Shown: piece by piece, positions 1-8,559 of the stretch
Layout: every line of letters starts with the position of its first letter
Numbering within the stretch: the first letter of the stretch is position 1
Assembly: GCA_023511835.1 (NCBI GenBank)
Contig: JAIMAT010000004.1
Location: forward strand, 1-64,000
Length of the DNA: 64,000 bases
Direction of reading: 5' to 3'
Source: Bacillota bacterium
GTDB lineage: Bacteria; Bacillota; Sulfobacillia; JAIMAT01
Notes under the pieces: model-generated
What the model was told of the DNA's origin: nothing
Database searches by the model: none
The model's input: the letters and a program-made list of their open reading frames with translations, nothing else
Program-made: the position numbers and the translations under genes

Positions 1-142
1 CTCCGTTGACCGCCACCACCAGCAGGTCGCCCAGCGCGCGCGCCGCCTCCAGGTAGCGGACGTGGCCGGCGTGGAGCAGGTCGAAACAGCCGTTGGTGAA
101 GACCAGCCGCCCTCGGCGCCGCCCCGGCCCCGCCGCCTCCAC
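1..142 (-). CDS. rfaE2: D-glycero-beta-D-manno-heptose 1-phosphate adenylyltransferase (RfaE2/HldE C-terminal type), partial
   Basis: Only the N-terminal 47 or so residues are in the window; the gene runs off the left edge. The reading frame gives [20 protein letters not shown], the nucleotidyltransferase signature in which the HAGH histidines bind the nucleotide. In this family the enzyme makes ADP-heptose from heptose 1-phosphate and ATP. The fragment starts close to this motif, so it looks like the stand-alone adenylyltransferase rather than the kinase-adenylyltransferase fusion. The start is taken as GTG at 142; an in-frame stop lies a little upstream and there is no clear ribosome binding site. 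It follows the heptosyltransferase-like gene by 17 bases, which fits a heptose-containing surface glycan pathway. A cytidylyltransferase of the same fold, such as TagD, is the alternative, but the motif spacing fits RfaE2 better. Confidence 0.8.
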   Translation of the reverse strand, partial: MEAAGPGRRRGRLVFTNGCFDLLHAGHVRYLEAARALGDLLVVAVNG

Positions 143-159
143 GAGCCAACGCTCGTCGA

Positions 160-1308
160 CTACCCGCCCGATGGGGGCTCACCCCCCCGCGCCGGCGCCT
201 CCCTCCGGGAGGCGCCCTTCGCCCGGAGCGCGGCCGCCACCGCCCGGAAGACCCGCTCCTCGTCCAGGTCACCCAGGCACCGGTTCCGCCCCAGCGGGCA
301 CTCCACCGCCCAGCACGGCCAGCAGGAGGGCCGCGTGGCCAGGGCGATGCCCCCCTCGCCCAGCGGCGCCAGGCGCGCCGGATCCGTGGGCCCGTAGAGG
401 CCGACCACCGGCGTGCCCACGGCGCTGGCCAGGTAGAGGACGCCCGTGTCCGGGGCGACCACCAGGTCCGACTCGGCGGCCAGCGCCGCCGTCTCCAGGA
501 GCGACGTCCGCCCGGCCAGGGGGAGGAGGCGGCCCCGCCGATCGTCCTTTTCGGCCTCCCCCTCGGCCAGCCGCCGCAGCAGCTCCGCCTGCATCTCTTC
601 CTCGGCGGCCCCGCCGCTCAGGATCAGTCGGGCCCCCAGCCGCTCCAGGAGGAGGCGCGCCAGCCCCTCCCAGCGCTCGACGGGCCAGCGCTTGGAAGGC
701 CAGTTGGCCCCCAGTTGCAGGAGGACCAGCGGGCCGCGCCCCCGGAGCCCGCCCGCGAGGCGGCGACGCGCCGCCTCGCGCTCCCCGGGCTCCAGCCGCA
801 GGCTCAGCCGCCGCTCGCCGGGGGCGTACTCCGGCTCGGGGGGGAGCTCCTGCCAGCCCGGGGCGCGGCCGACCGTCAGCACCTCGGCCGCCACCTGCGC
901 CGTCCCCGCCAGCAGGTCGACGATGGAGATCTCCTCCCGGTAGGGGACGCGGTGCGTGAGCAGTTCCCCTCCCCGTCCGGTGGAGAAGCCGACGCGCACC
1001 GGCGCCCCCGAGGCCCTGGCCAGGAAGTGCGCTTTCAGGTTGCCGTGGAGGTCGACCACCGCCCCGTACCCCTCGGCGCGCAGCTCGCGGACCAGGCGGA
1101 GGAGGCCGGCCGCGCCGCGGTGCCTGCCGCGCGGCTCGTAGGTGAGGACCCGGTCGACCCCGGGCAGCCGCCCGGCGACCGGCGCCGTCCAGCTCTGCAC
1201 CAGGATGTCGAGGCGCGCCCCGGGCAGCCGGCGGCGCAGGAGGCTGAGCGCCGGTCCGGTGAAGAGGACGTCGCCGATGTAGTAGAGGCGGAGGACGAGG
1301 AGCCTCAC
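160..1308 (-). CDS. Glycosyltransferase family 9 (ADP-heptose heptosyltransferase-like)
   Basis: Protein of 382 residues, normal for GT9/WaaF-type enzymes. The N-terminus has the family pattern [20 protein letters not shown], in which an acceptor-side loop follows the first strand. The C-terminal half has the donor-binding segment [20 protein letters not shown] followed by GLYGPTDP. Members move a heptose (or related sugar) from an ADP-sugar to a lipid-linked or surface glycan on the cytoplasmic face of the membrane. A cysteine-rich stretch ([16 protein letters not shown]) lies near residue 345. The gene starts at GTG and overlaps the stop of the upstream polymerase gene in a GTGA, and is followed by the rfaE2 fragment, so the three form one glycan operon. 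In a spore-former the product more likely serves S-layer or secreted glycans than lipopolysaccharide. The exact sugar cannot be read from sequence. Confidence 0.88.
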   Translation of the reverse strand: MRLLVLRLYYIGDVLFTGPALSLLRRRLPGARLDILVQSWTAPVAGRLPGVDRVLTYEPRGRHRGAAGLLRLVRELRAEGYGAVVDLHGNLKAHFLARASGAPVRVGFSTGRGGELLTHRVPYREEISIVDLLAGTAQVAAEVLTVGRAPGWQELPPEPEYAPGERRLSLRLEPGEREAARRRLAGGLRGRGPLVLLQLGANWPSKRWPVERWEGLARLLLERLGARLILSGGAAEEEMQAELLRRLAEGEAEKDDRRGRLLPLAGRTSLLETAALAAESDLVVAPDTGVLYLASAVGTPVVGLYGPTDPARLAPLGEGGIALATRPSCWPCWAVECPLGRNRCLGDLDEERVFRAVAAALRAKGASRREAPARGGEPPSGG

Positions 1309-2849
1309 GAGCCTCCCCGCCCCGGGGCGGCCGCCCTCGCGACCGGGGGCGCCACCGGCCGGCCCGGCCTCGCGCCCGGCGCCGGCTCGCCACCCGCCCC
1401 TTCCGCCGCCTCCGCCGCGCCCTCACCCGCCGCGGCGCGCAGCGCGCCGGCGGCGCCGGCGACGAGCCAGAAGAGCATGACCACGCGCGGGCTGTACCAG
1501 CTGGTGTCGACGAAGCCATGCACCATGTTGCCCAGCACCGCGCCCAGCACGCCCGCCGCCGCGCCGGCGCGCCAGGCGTCGCGGCCGCTCCAGGCCCGGA
1601 AGGCGTTCCACGCCACCTGCAGGGTGCGCAGCCCCAGCGCCAGGTAGGCCGCCAGGCCCACCACGCCCAGCTCGGCCAGCATCTCCAGGTACTGGTTGTG
1701 GCTGGAGAGGGCGACGACGCCGGTGATCATCCAGTGCGGGTAGACGTACTGGAAGGTGCGCAGCCCCAGCCCGGCGCCGAAGAGCCAGTAGGCGCGGATC
1801 ATGGCCAGGACGCCCGTCCAGATGTAGAGCCGGAAGGAGTTGGAGGTGTCGGCCAGGGTGAAGGCGGAGAAGAAGCGGTCCCGGAGCGGCGTCACCGCCA
1901 GCAGGGCGAGGACGCCCGCGGCCAGGCCGTAGAGGAGCCAGCGCGGCTCCAGCAGGAGGAGCAGCGCGCCGGCCGCCGCGGCGAAGGAGAGCCATCCGCC
2001 GCGCGAAAAGCTGAGCACCAGCCCGGCCAGCATGAGGAGCGTCGCGCCGGCCAGGCGCCACCGGGGCGCGCCCCGCCAGACGGCGCCGAGCGGGCGCCAG
2101 ATCAGGAGCGCCAGCGCCGGCAGGAGGAGGAGGACCAGGTACTGGGCGTAGACGTTGGGGTTCTCCAGCGCCCCGTAGACGCGGGCGCGGATGCCGGGCG
2201 AGGTCTCCACGTCGATCCAGGCCTTGGGCGTCCCGTGCAGGGTGAAGTACTGGTAGATCCCGTCCAGCCCGGCCAGCGCCCCGGAGGCGATGGCCGCCAG
2301 CCAGAAGGCGCGCACCGCCCGCTCCTCGCCCAGGAGCCGCGAGGCCAGCAGGTAGGCCGCGAAGTAGACCGCATACTGACCCAGCGTATAGAGGCTGCCG
2401 CTCCGGTCCACCGAGGTGAGCGCACCCACCGCGGCCACCCAGGCGAAGAGCAGCACCACCGTGTCCAGCGGCGTGCTCCGCAGGCGCAGGCGGCCCCGGG
2501 CGGCCTCCATGGCCAGGAGCAACAGGTCGAGGAGGAGGAGGCCCGCGTCCAGGAACTGGGGCGCCCAGGGCAGGAGCGCCACGGTGACCGCCAGGAGGCC
2601 GGCCGGGGCATTGCCGCCCGCGCGCGCCAGGAGGGCGAGAAGCCCGCCCCCGATGCGGCTCTCCTCCACCGCCCGGTCCAGCGCCGCCAGGGGGCCGCCC
2701 AGGCGCCGCCCCAGGCCGTGGCCGAGCGCCTCCAGGAGCCGCCCGCTGCGGCTCTCGCGCAGGGCGGGACGGCCATCGGCGTCCGTCGCCAGCAGGCGCA
2801 GGAGCAGGCTTCCCTGCCACCACGCGGAAGAGGAAGCCCTGCCGCTCAT
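1305..2849 (-). CDS. O-antigen ligase / Wzy-like polysaccharide polymerase
   Basis: Multi-pass membrane protein of about 514 residues. It has at least ten hydrophobic segments and, in its second half, the long extracytoplasmic loop typical of the O-antigen ligase family (SFRLYIWTGVLAMIRAYWLF, then SSHNQYLEMLAELGVVGLAA). The GAGLG and SHNQYLE motifs are the usual hallmarks of the family. Members join or polymerise undecaprenyl-linked glycans on the outer side of the membrane. Start taken at ATG 2849, preceded by a G-rich segment; a GTG at 2873 in the same frame is the alternative. The C-terminal 35 residues are a low-complexity Ala/Gly/Pro tail. It is the first gene of the short glycan operon that continues into the GT9 and rfaE2 genes. 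Ligase and polymerase activities cannot be told apart here. Confidence 0.85.
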   Translation of the reverse strand: MSGRASSSAWWQGSLLLRLLATDADGRPALRESRSGRLLEALGHGLGRRLGGPLAALDRAVEESRIGGGLLALLARAGGNAPAGLLAVTVALLPWAPQFLDAGLLLLDLLLLAMEAARGRLRLRSTPLDTVVLLFAWVAAVGALTSVDRSGSLYTLGQYAVYFAAYLLASRLLGEERAVRAFWLAAIASGALAGLDGIYQYFTLHGTPKAWIDVETSPGIRARVYGALENPNVYAQYLVLLLLPALALLIWRPLGAVWRGAPRWRLAGATLLMLAGLVLSFSRGGWLSFAAAAGALLLLLEPRWLLYGLAAGVLALLAVTPLRDRFFSAFTLADTSNSFRLYIWTGVLAMIRAYWLFGAGLGLRTFQYVYPHWMITGVVALSSHNQYLEMLAELGVVGLAAYLALGLRTLQVAWNAFRAWSGRDAWRAGAAAGVLGAVLGNMVHGFVDTSWYSPRVVMLFWLVAGAAGALRAAAGEGAAEAAEGAGGEPAPGARPGRPVAPPVARAAAPGRGGS

Positions 2850-2907
2850 GCCCGCCCGCTTCCCCCAAGCCACCGCACCCGCCCTGCCTCCCCCGGGCCC
2901 CGGGCGC

Positions 2908-3342
2908 TCATCGCACCACCCGCACCGCCACCACGTAGCCGGTGCTCGCCCAATCCCGCGTCTCCATGCTCAGGCTCGAGCCGATGCGGACCTCCTGCCC
3001 CGCCAGCAGCATGCGTTGCGGGCTGACCGTACCCGGCCCGCGGATGACCAGGGTGACGTCGCTATAGAGCGGCGAGGGGGCGACCACCAGGCGCCCGTCG
3101 GGCAGCGCCACCTGCTGCGGTGTCGGCTGCACGCTCTTCTTCACCACCGTGCCCAGCGCCTGCACGCCCTGGGCGTCGTAGACCACCTGCCCGGTCTTCA
3201 TGGCCTCCACCGAGGGCGGGCGCAGGTTGCTGACCAGCACCGTCACCTCCAGCGTCCGCGAGGCCACCGGGCGAGCCTGTCCCACGCCCTTCTGCCAGAA
3301 GAGGGCGACCAGGCCCGCGACCAGGACCACCACCACCAGCAC
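2908..3342 (-). CDS. DUF4330 family membrane-anchored protein
   Basis: Small protein (144 residues from the GTG at 3342) with one N-terminal transmembrane segment (LVVVVLVAGLVALF) and an extracytoplasmic beta-rich domain ending ASTGYVVAVRVVR. It matches my memory of the DUF4330 family, whose members usually begin with a short charged stretch and a conserved N-x-F/W-D motif before the membrane segment. Here the codons directly upstream do read RRAFNWFD in frame, but no ATG, GTG or TTG lies between the upstream in-frame TGA and the GTG at 3342. Either translation starts at GTG 3342 and drops the conserved motif, or a non-standard start or a sequence disruption is involved. It lies between the bshB1-like gene and the polymerase gene. 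Function is unknown; DUF4330 genes are often found near glycan or envelope genes. Confidence 0.7.
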   Translation of the reverse strand: MLVVVVLVAGLVALFWQKGVGQARPVASRTLEVTVLVSNLRPPSVEAMKTGQVVYDAQGVQALGTVVKKSVQPTPQQVALPDGRLVVAPSPLYSDVTLVIRGPGTVSPQRMLLAGQEVRIGSSLSMETRDWASTGYVVAVRVVR

Positions 3343-3447
3343 GTCGAACCAGTTGAACGCGCGTCGCCTCTCCGTCGCCGCTCACTCCCCCCGCCCGAGG
3401 CCGTTCCAGGATGGGCCGGCGCCCTCCGGCGCCTTCCCCGGGGCGCC

Positions 3448-4185
3448 TTACTCCGCGAAGAAGGCCAGCGGGTCCTGCAGGCGGAGCGGGTCCCGCATCG
3501 CATACGCCTCGGCGTAGCGGGCGCCGATCATGCGCCCGTACTGCCTCGCCCGCGCCTCCATCGCCTCCAGGAAGCCGCCGTGCCCGAAGAAGCGGCGGTC
3601 GATCTCCAGCCCCGCCTCGCCCACCTGCGAGGCGTGCGCCTCGAGCGCCGCCACCTTCTCCTCCCAGACCTCGCCCACGTCGACGCAGAAGCTGGGCCGC
3701 TCCATCGCCTCGTTGATGGGGTAGAAGAGCAGCGCCCGCACCACGTGGTAGGGCGCCCCCAGCTCCAGGCGGCGCAGGCCCGCGTAGAGGACGGCCCGCT
3801 CCGCCAGCGCGCCGGCCGCGGCGTGGTCGGGATGGCGGTCGGACCGCCACGGCGCCAGCACCACCACGGGCCGCGCCTGCCGGATCCAGAGCGCCAGGCG
3901 GCGCGCCGCCTCCGGCTCGTCGCGGACGGCCGTGTCCGGGAGGCCGAGGTTGAGGCGGAAGCGGGCGCCCAGCCGGCGCGCCGCCTCCTCCGCCTCCCGC
4001 GCGCGGATCTCCGCGTCCCCCCGGCTCCCCATCTCGCCGCGGCTCAGGTCGACCAGCCCGATGCGATGCCCGCGCCGGCGCTCCAGCGCCAGAAGCCCGG
4101 CGCAGCCCAGCTCGATGTCGTCCGGGTGGGGACCGATGGCCAGGATCTCCACCGGTTCCGCCGCGGCCGCCGCACCGCCCGCCAT
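3448..4185 (-). CDS. bshB1: PIG-L family deacetylase, probable bacillithiol biosynthesis deacetylase BshB1
   Basis: Protein of 245 residues from ATG 4185 (a longer version from 4233 only adds a low-complexity head). It has the zinc-binding motif PHPDDIELGCAG near the N-terminus and the second metal motif HPDHAAAGALAE around residue 130, both features of PIG-L N-acetylglucosaminyl deacetylases. The C-terminal ARQYGRMIGARYAEAYA segment and the overall length fit the BshB1 subgroup, which deacetylates GlcNAc-malate to GlcN-malate in bacillithiol synthesis. Neither bshA nor bshC is next to it, so the assignment rests on sequence alone. A deacetylase of another sugar conjugate or an LmbE-type enzyme is the alternative. 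It sits between the YhaN-like gene and the DUF4330 gene, with about 90 bases before the latter's coding start. Confidence 0.75.
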   Translation of the reverse strand: MAGGAAAAAEPVEILAIGPHPDDIELGCAGLLALERRRGHRIGLVDLSRGEMGSRGDAEIRAREAEEAARRLGARFRLNLGLPDTAVRDEPEAARRLALWIRQARPVVVLAPWRSDRHPDHAAAGALAERAVLYAGLRRLELGAPYHVVRALLFYPINEAMERPSFCVDVGEVWEEKVAALEAHASQVGEAGLEIDRRFFGHGGFLEAMEARARQYGRMIGARYAEAYAMRDPLRLQDPLAFFAE

Positions 4186-4273
4186 CGTCGCCCTCGCCCC
4201 CCGCCGGCTTCCTCGCTCGCCGTCGCCCAGCATAGCGCAGGAAGCGCGCCTGGACCGAGCCCCGGCGCCCTCC

Positions 4274-7099
4274 TCACCCCAGCTCCAGCACGCGCGCCCC
4301 CGGCACCTCCCGCCGGGCGGCCTCGACCACGTGCGGATGGCAGGTGAAGAGGAGCACCTGCTGCCCCTCCGCGAACTCGCCCAGCGCCCGCAGAGCGGCG
4401 CCCAGCCGCGCCGGATCGAAGTCGACGAGGGCGTCGTCGATCACTACCGGAAGGCTGCCCCCGCTCCGCCGCACTTCCTCGATGTAGGCCAGGCGCATGG
4501 CCAGGTAGAGCTGCTCCTGGGTCGCGCGGCTCAGCTGCCAGGGCTCGAGCGGGGCCGCCCCGGGGGCGGCAGGGTGGAGGCGCGGCAGGCGCTCGCCGAG
4601 GCTGAGGCTCACCCCCTGGTAGCGGCCGCCCGTGAAGCGTTCGAAGAGGCGGGAGGCGCTGCGGATGACGCCAGGCTGGCGCTCGCGCTCGAAGCGCTCG
4701 CGACCGGCGGCCAGGAGTTCGGCGGCCAGGGTGAGGCGGCGCCAGGCCGCCGCCCGCTCCTCGACGTGCGCGCGCAGGCGGGCCTCCTCGTCCTCCAGCT
4801 CGGCCACGCGCCGGCTCCTCTCCAGCTGCTCGGCGCGCAGGCCCAGTTCGCCCAGCCGCCGCTGGGCCTGGGCGAGCCGGAGGCGGAGCGCCTCGGCGCG
4901 TCCGGCAGCGGCGGCCTGCCGGCTTTCCAGCTCGTCCCCGCCGGCGGCCAGCCGCTCGCCCAGCTCGGCCAGCGGGTCGCCGGCCGCCGGCCAGAGCTCC
5001 AGCGCGCCGGCGCGCAGCTCGCCCTCCAGCGTGGCCAGGCGGGCGGCCTCCTCCCGCCAGCGGGCCGCCCGCGCGGCCACCGCCGGCAGCTCCGCCTCGT
5101 CCGATACGCCGCCCCGCTCGAGCAGTGCCCGGACACCCGCCTCCACCTCGGCGGCCTCCGCCTCCAGCTGGCGTCGCTCCGCCTCCAGCCGCCGGAGCTC
5201 CGCCGCGGCCCGCTCGCGCCGCTGGAGCTGGCCGCGTGCCGCCTCCAGCCGCTGGCGCAGGGCCGCCGGCTCGGCCGCCGCGCCGACCCGCCCGGCCAGC
5301 GCGGCCAGTCGCCGCCGGAAGGCCTCAGCCTCCGCGCGCAACGCCTCCAGCCTCTCGCGCTGCCGCCGCCGGCGCGCCATCTCGTCGCGCGCCTCGCGCG
5401 CCTCCATCAGCCAGGCTTCCAGCTCTTCGGCAGGAAGCCCCCGCGGGATCCCGACGCGCCCGCACCACGCGGCGAGGCGCGCACGCGCCTGCTCCTCCTC
5501 CCGCACGGCCGCGGCCAGCGCCTCCGCCAGCCGCTCCCGCCGGCTCCGCCAGCGCAACCGCTCCGTCTCCAGCGAGCGGCGGAGCTCCGCCTCGCGCCAG
5601 CCGGCGGGCGCCAGGGCCACGGCCAGCGCCGCCGCGAGGGCCAGGAGGCCGAGCCAGCCCGCCCAGGCGGGTCCGCCCAGGAGCCTGGCCGCCAGGGCGA
5701 CGAGCCCCGCCAGGCCGAGCCCGCCCGCGGCCGCGCGGGCCAGGAGGGCTCCCGTTCCGGCGCCCGCCGGCAGCGCCGCCGCCGCCTCGGCGCCGGCCAG
5801 CTCCAGCTGCTGCATCTGCCCGCGCAGCGCCTCCGCGCGCTCGCGCGCCTTGAGCGCCTCGCGCGCGTGGCGGCGACCCTCTTCCTCGTCCGCCTCCGGC
5901 CGGCGCTCGACCACTCCTTCCAGCGCCGCCGGATCGAGCCCGAGCCGCGCCGCGCGCTGCTCGAGCCGCCGCTCCGTCTCCGCCAGCTCCGCCTCCAGCT
6001 GCGCGGCGCCGGCGAGGCGCCGCTCCTGCTCGGGCCACTCGCCGAGGAGCGCCTCCACCTCGCCCGCCGCCTCCAGGACGGCGGCCGGAAGGGGCTCGGC
6101 CAGCACCGCCTCCTCCGCCGCCACCGCCTCCGCCAGCCGCCGGCGCCGTTCTTCCAGCCGCTCGCGCCGCCTGCGCAGCTCCTCGAGCCGCTCCACCGCA
6201 TCGGCCGGGAGCGCGGCCAGCCCCCGCTCGCGCTCCACCTCCTGGGCTAGCCGCCGCCACTCGCGCCAGCGCGGGCGGAGATCGAGGAGCCGTGCCAGCT
6301 GCCGCGCCTCCGCCTCGGCTTCGGCCAGCTCCGGCTCCAGCCGGCGGAGCTCGGCCTCCGTCTCCGCCCGCTCCCGCCGGAGCGGCTCCAGCTGCTCCAG
6401 CTCGCCCCGCGCCGCCGCCAGCCGCCGCTCGATGTCGGCCAGCTCCAGGAGGAGGCGGTTCAGCTCCCGCCCCGTGCGGCCCTGCGGGCGCCAGATGGCG
6501 TTCCGCTCCTGCTCGAGGCGCTGCTCCACGGCGGGTATCTCGGCGGCGCCGAAGCCGGCGCTGTAGATCCGCCGCCCCACCTCGCCGGCGGCGAGCTGGC
6601 GCAAGTCGGCCAGCTCGGCCAACGAGAAGGCGAAGACGGCGGTGTAGTCGCTCCGCTCCATCCGGCCCAGCAGCCTGGCCAGCTCCGCCTCGGCCTCCGC
6701 GGCCTCCAGCGTGACGCCGTCGCGCTCCAGCCAGAGGCGCCCGCGCCCCCTCTTCTCGTGGAAGCGGCGGCCGAGGAGGAGCGGCCCCAGCGGGCTCTCC
6801 AGCTCCACCTCGCCGCCCCACCCGTCCGCCGGCTCGGGCCGGTAGAGGTTGACCGGCTCGCCCCCCCGGGAGAGCGGCGGCAGGTCGTAGAGCATCCCCA
6901 CCCAGAAGGCGAGGAGCGTGCTCTTTCCCGCCTCGTTGGGACCCGCGAGGATCGTCAGCCCCGGCCCGAGGGGGCCGAGGCGGAGGTCGCGCAGGGCGCC
7001 GAAACGCGCCACGGAGAGCGCGCGCAGGCGGAGGCCCCAGGCGCCCCAGGCGCCCCGGTCCGCCGGGCCGGACCTCCCCTCCCCCGCCTCCGCCCTCAC
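4274..7099 (-). CDS. yhaN: YhaN-like SMC/SbcC-type AAA ATPase
   Basis: Protein of 941 residues. A P-loop GPNEAGKST lies at residues 53-61. It is followed by two very long Glu/Arg/Leu coiled-coil arms, and the ABC-type signature (LSRATQEQLYLAMRLAYIEE) and Walker B (VVIDDALVDFD) come near residues 856 and 883. Between the arms, around residues 445-495, is a pair of strongly hydrophobic segments (LGLAGLVALAARLLG and WLGLLALAAALAVALAP) that could anchor the protein in the membrane; a membrane hairpin of this kind is, as I recall, typical of YhaN. The start is GTG 7099, which overlaps the stop of the upstream nuclease gene in GTGA, so the pair should be translationally coupled. By family knowledge the partner of the YhaO nuclease acts in DNA end processing or repair, like SbcC with SbcD. 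Its in vivo substrate is unknown. Confidence 0.88.
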   Translation of the reverse strand: MRAEAGEGRSGPADRGAWGAWGLRLRALSVARFGALRDLRLGPLGPGLTILAGPNEAGKSTLLAFWVGMLYDLPPLSRGGEPVNLYRPEPADGWGGEVELESPLGPLLLGRRFHEKRGRGRLWLERDGVTLEAAEAEAELARLLGRMERSDYTAVFAFSLAELADLRQLAAGEVGRRIYSAGFGAAEIPAVEQRLEQERNAIWRPQGRTGRELNRLLLELADIERRLAAARGELEQLEPLRRERAETEAELRRLEPELAEAEAEARQLARLLDLRPRWREWRRLAQEVERERGLAALPADAVERLEELRRRRERLEERRRRLAEAVAAEEAVLAEPLPAAVLEAAGEVEALLGEWPEQERRLAGAAQLEAELAETERRLEQRAARLGLDPAALEGVVERRPEADEEEGRRHAREALKARERAEALRGQMQQLELAGAEAAAALPAGAGTGALLARAAAGGLGLAGLVALAARLLGGPAWAGWLGLLALAAALAVALAPAGWREAELRRSLETERLRWRSRRERLAEALAAAVREEEQARARLAAWCGRVGIPRGLPAEELEAWLMEAREARDEMARRRRQRERLEALRAEAEAFRRRLAALAGRVGAAAEPAALRQRLEAARGQLQRRERAAAELRRLEAERRQLEAEAAEVEAGVRALLERGGVSDEAELPAVAARAARWREEAARLATLEGELRAGALELWPAAGDPLAELGERLAAGGDELESRQAAAAGRAEALRLRLAQAQRRLGELGLRAEQLERSRRVAELEDEEARLRAHVEERAAAWRRLTLAAELLAAGRERFERERQPGVIRSASRLFERFTGGRYQGVSLSLGERLPRLHPAAPGAAPLEPWQLSRATQEQLYLAMRLAYIEEVRRSGGSLPVVIDDALVDFDPARLGAALRALGEFAEGQQVLLFTCHPHVVEAARREVPGARVLELG

Positions 7100-8388
7100 C
7101 TGGCCCCACCCCCGGCGCGCCGCGCCCGCTCCTCCTCCAGGAGGTCGAGGAGGAGGGCCAAGGCCTCCTGGAGCTCCTCGCCCGCGAGTCGCTCGTCCGG
7201 CGGCGCCAGGTGGCGGGCCAGCCCGCCGCGGGCGTAGAGCGGCTCCAGCGCGCGGCGGAAGCGTTCCGCGACCCCGCCCCCGGCCAGCGCCTCGCGCGTG
7301 ATCCGCGCCAGCTCGCCCTCGAAGGAAGGCTCCTCGGCCAGCTGCTCCAGCGGCCGCGGCGGGCGCGTCTCCCGCTCCAGGCGACCGATCCAGACCGGCG
7401 GCCGGCGCCCGCCCGTCCTGCGCCGCAGCTCCTCCAGCAGCTCCCCGGCCAGGCCGGGCCGGCGCAGGCTGGCGTCCAGCGGGCCGCGGCCGGTCAGGCG
7501 CAGGAGGGCGATGAGGCCGCGCCCCTCGCCCGCCAGCTCCGCGGCCGCCTCCTCCACCGCCCAGAGGAGCGCCCGCTGGAGCGCTTCCTCGTCCTCCAGG
7601 CCGTCGATGGCCACCTCCAGCCGGCGCCACTCCACGCCGTGGGTGGGCACGAAACGCAGGCGGCTCTCGCGCCCCTCCACCTCCACCAGGTAGCAGCCGC
7701 GGGGGCCCAGCTCGCGGGGGTTGCGGCCCTGAGTGTTGCCGGGGTAGACGATCGCCGGCGCCGCCACCCTCAGCTCCAGGCGGTTGTGGACGTGGCCCAG
7801 CGCCCAGTAGTCGAAGCCGCCCGCCAGCAGGTCCTCCAGGCCGGCCGGCGCGTAGGCGTCGTGGCCCGGCTGGCCGCCCACGTTGGCGTGGAGCACGGCC
7901 ACCGCGTAGGGCGTCTCGCGGTCGCGGCGGAGGAGGCGCGCGTAATTCTCGCGCACCTCGCGGCGCGGATAGCCGATGCCCCAGACGCGTGCCAGCTCGC
8001 GCCCCTCGCGCAGCACCGGGTAGGAGGCGGGGCTCCCCGGCGGGAAGAAGCGGACCGTCTCCGGCCACTCCAGGCGCGGCCGCCAGCCGCCCTCGTGGTC
8101 GTGGTTGCCCGAGGCGACGAAGGCGGGGATGCCGCGGCGGGCCAGCTCCGCCAGGGCGTCGCGCAGGCGGTTGGCCGCCACGAGGCTCCGGTCCGCCTCG
8201 TCCCAGACGTCGCCCGCCAGAACCAGGAAGCTCGCCTCCTCCTCGACGCAGAGGCGGACGATGCGCTCCAGCGCGCCCAGCGTCGCCTCGCGCACCGCCC
8301 GAGCCATCTCCGGCGCCGCTTCCTCCAGGCCGGTCAGGCCGCTGTCCAGGTGCAGGTCGGCGGCGTGCACGAACTTGAAACGGGACAT
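7096..8388 (-). CDS. yhaO: YhaO-like DNA repair exonuclease (metallophosphoesterase, SbcD-like)
   Basis: Protein of 430 residues starting at ATG 8388 (MSRFKFVHAADLHLDSG) with an AGCAGG sequence upstream. The calcineurin-like phosphoesterase motifs appear in order: ADLHLDS, LVLAGDVWDEAD, VASGNHDHEGGW and ALGHVHNRLEL. These supply the two-metal active site of the SbcD/Mre11 group. The last 150 residues hold a capping domain rich in Arg and Glu that probably binds the ATPase partner. The next gene starts inside this gene's stop codon, so nuclease and ATPase are made together. The gene is divergent from the iclR regulator, and the 170-base gap carries a palindrome that overlaps the iclR promoter. 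The role in double-strand break or stalled fork processing is inferred from the family. Confidence 0.9.
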   Translation of the reverse strand: MSRFKFVHAADLHLDSGLTGLEEAAPEMARAVREATLGALERIVRLCVEEEASFLVLAGDVWDEADRSLVAANRLRDALAELARRGIPAFVASGNHDHEGGWRPRLEWPETVRFFPPGSPASYPVLREGRELARVWGIGYPRREVRENYARLLRRDRETPYAVAVLHANVGGQPGHDAYAPAGLEDLLAGGFDYWALGHVHNRLELRVAAPAIVYPGNTQGRNPRELGPRGCYLVEVEGRESRLRFVPTHGVEWRRLEVAIDGLEDEEALQRALLWAVEEAAAELAGEGRGLIALLRLTGRGPLDASLRRPGLAGELLEELRRRTGGRRPPVWIGRLERETRPPRPLEQLAEEPSFEGELARITREALAGGGVAERFRRALEPLYARGGLARHLAPPDERLAGEELQEALALLLDLLEEERARRAGGGAR

Positions 8389-8464
8389 GCACCTGCTCTT
8401 CGCCCCATCGGTCCTCTTCCCTCCGTCCCATGGGAAGCGACGCCCGGACACGCGCGGGGTGGAA

Positions 8465-8493
8465 TTGCACAGATTTTCACTTTGTGCAACAAT
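8465..8493 (+). promoter_or_regulatory. Predicted iclR promoter overlapped by an inverted repeat (candidate autoregulatory operator)
   Basis: The A/T-rich patch between yhaO and iclR holds TTGCAC (8465-8470) and AACAAT (8488-8493) separated by 17 bases, a good vegetative promoter pointing into iclR. The same bases contain a perfect inverted repeat, TTGCACA at 8465-8471 and TGTGCAA at 8483-8489, with an 11-base spacer. One arm covers the -35 box and the other touches the -10 box. A repressor bound here would shut off iclR and could also reach the divergent yhaO gene. IclR proteins commonly bind palindromes in their own promoters, so autoregulation is the simplest reading. Confidence 0.6.
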
Positions 8494-8559
8494 CGGGGAG
8501 GCCGGATCGCACGGGGTGAAAGGACGCCCCGCGACTCTCCGTGGAAGAGGGGATCCCCC

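Noticed and set aside
93-6566. Very long open frames on the plus strand (for example 3932-6250 and 4632-6566) and in other antisense frames
   Set aside because: They mirror well-supported minus-strand genes, have Arg/Pro/Ser-rich low-complexity translations and no recognisable domains; high GC removes stop codons from antisense frames.
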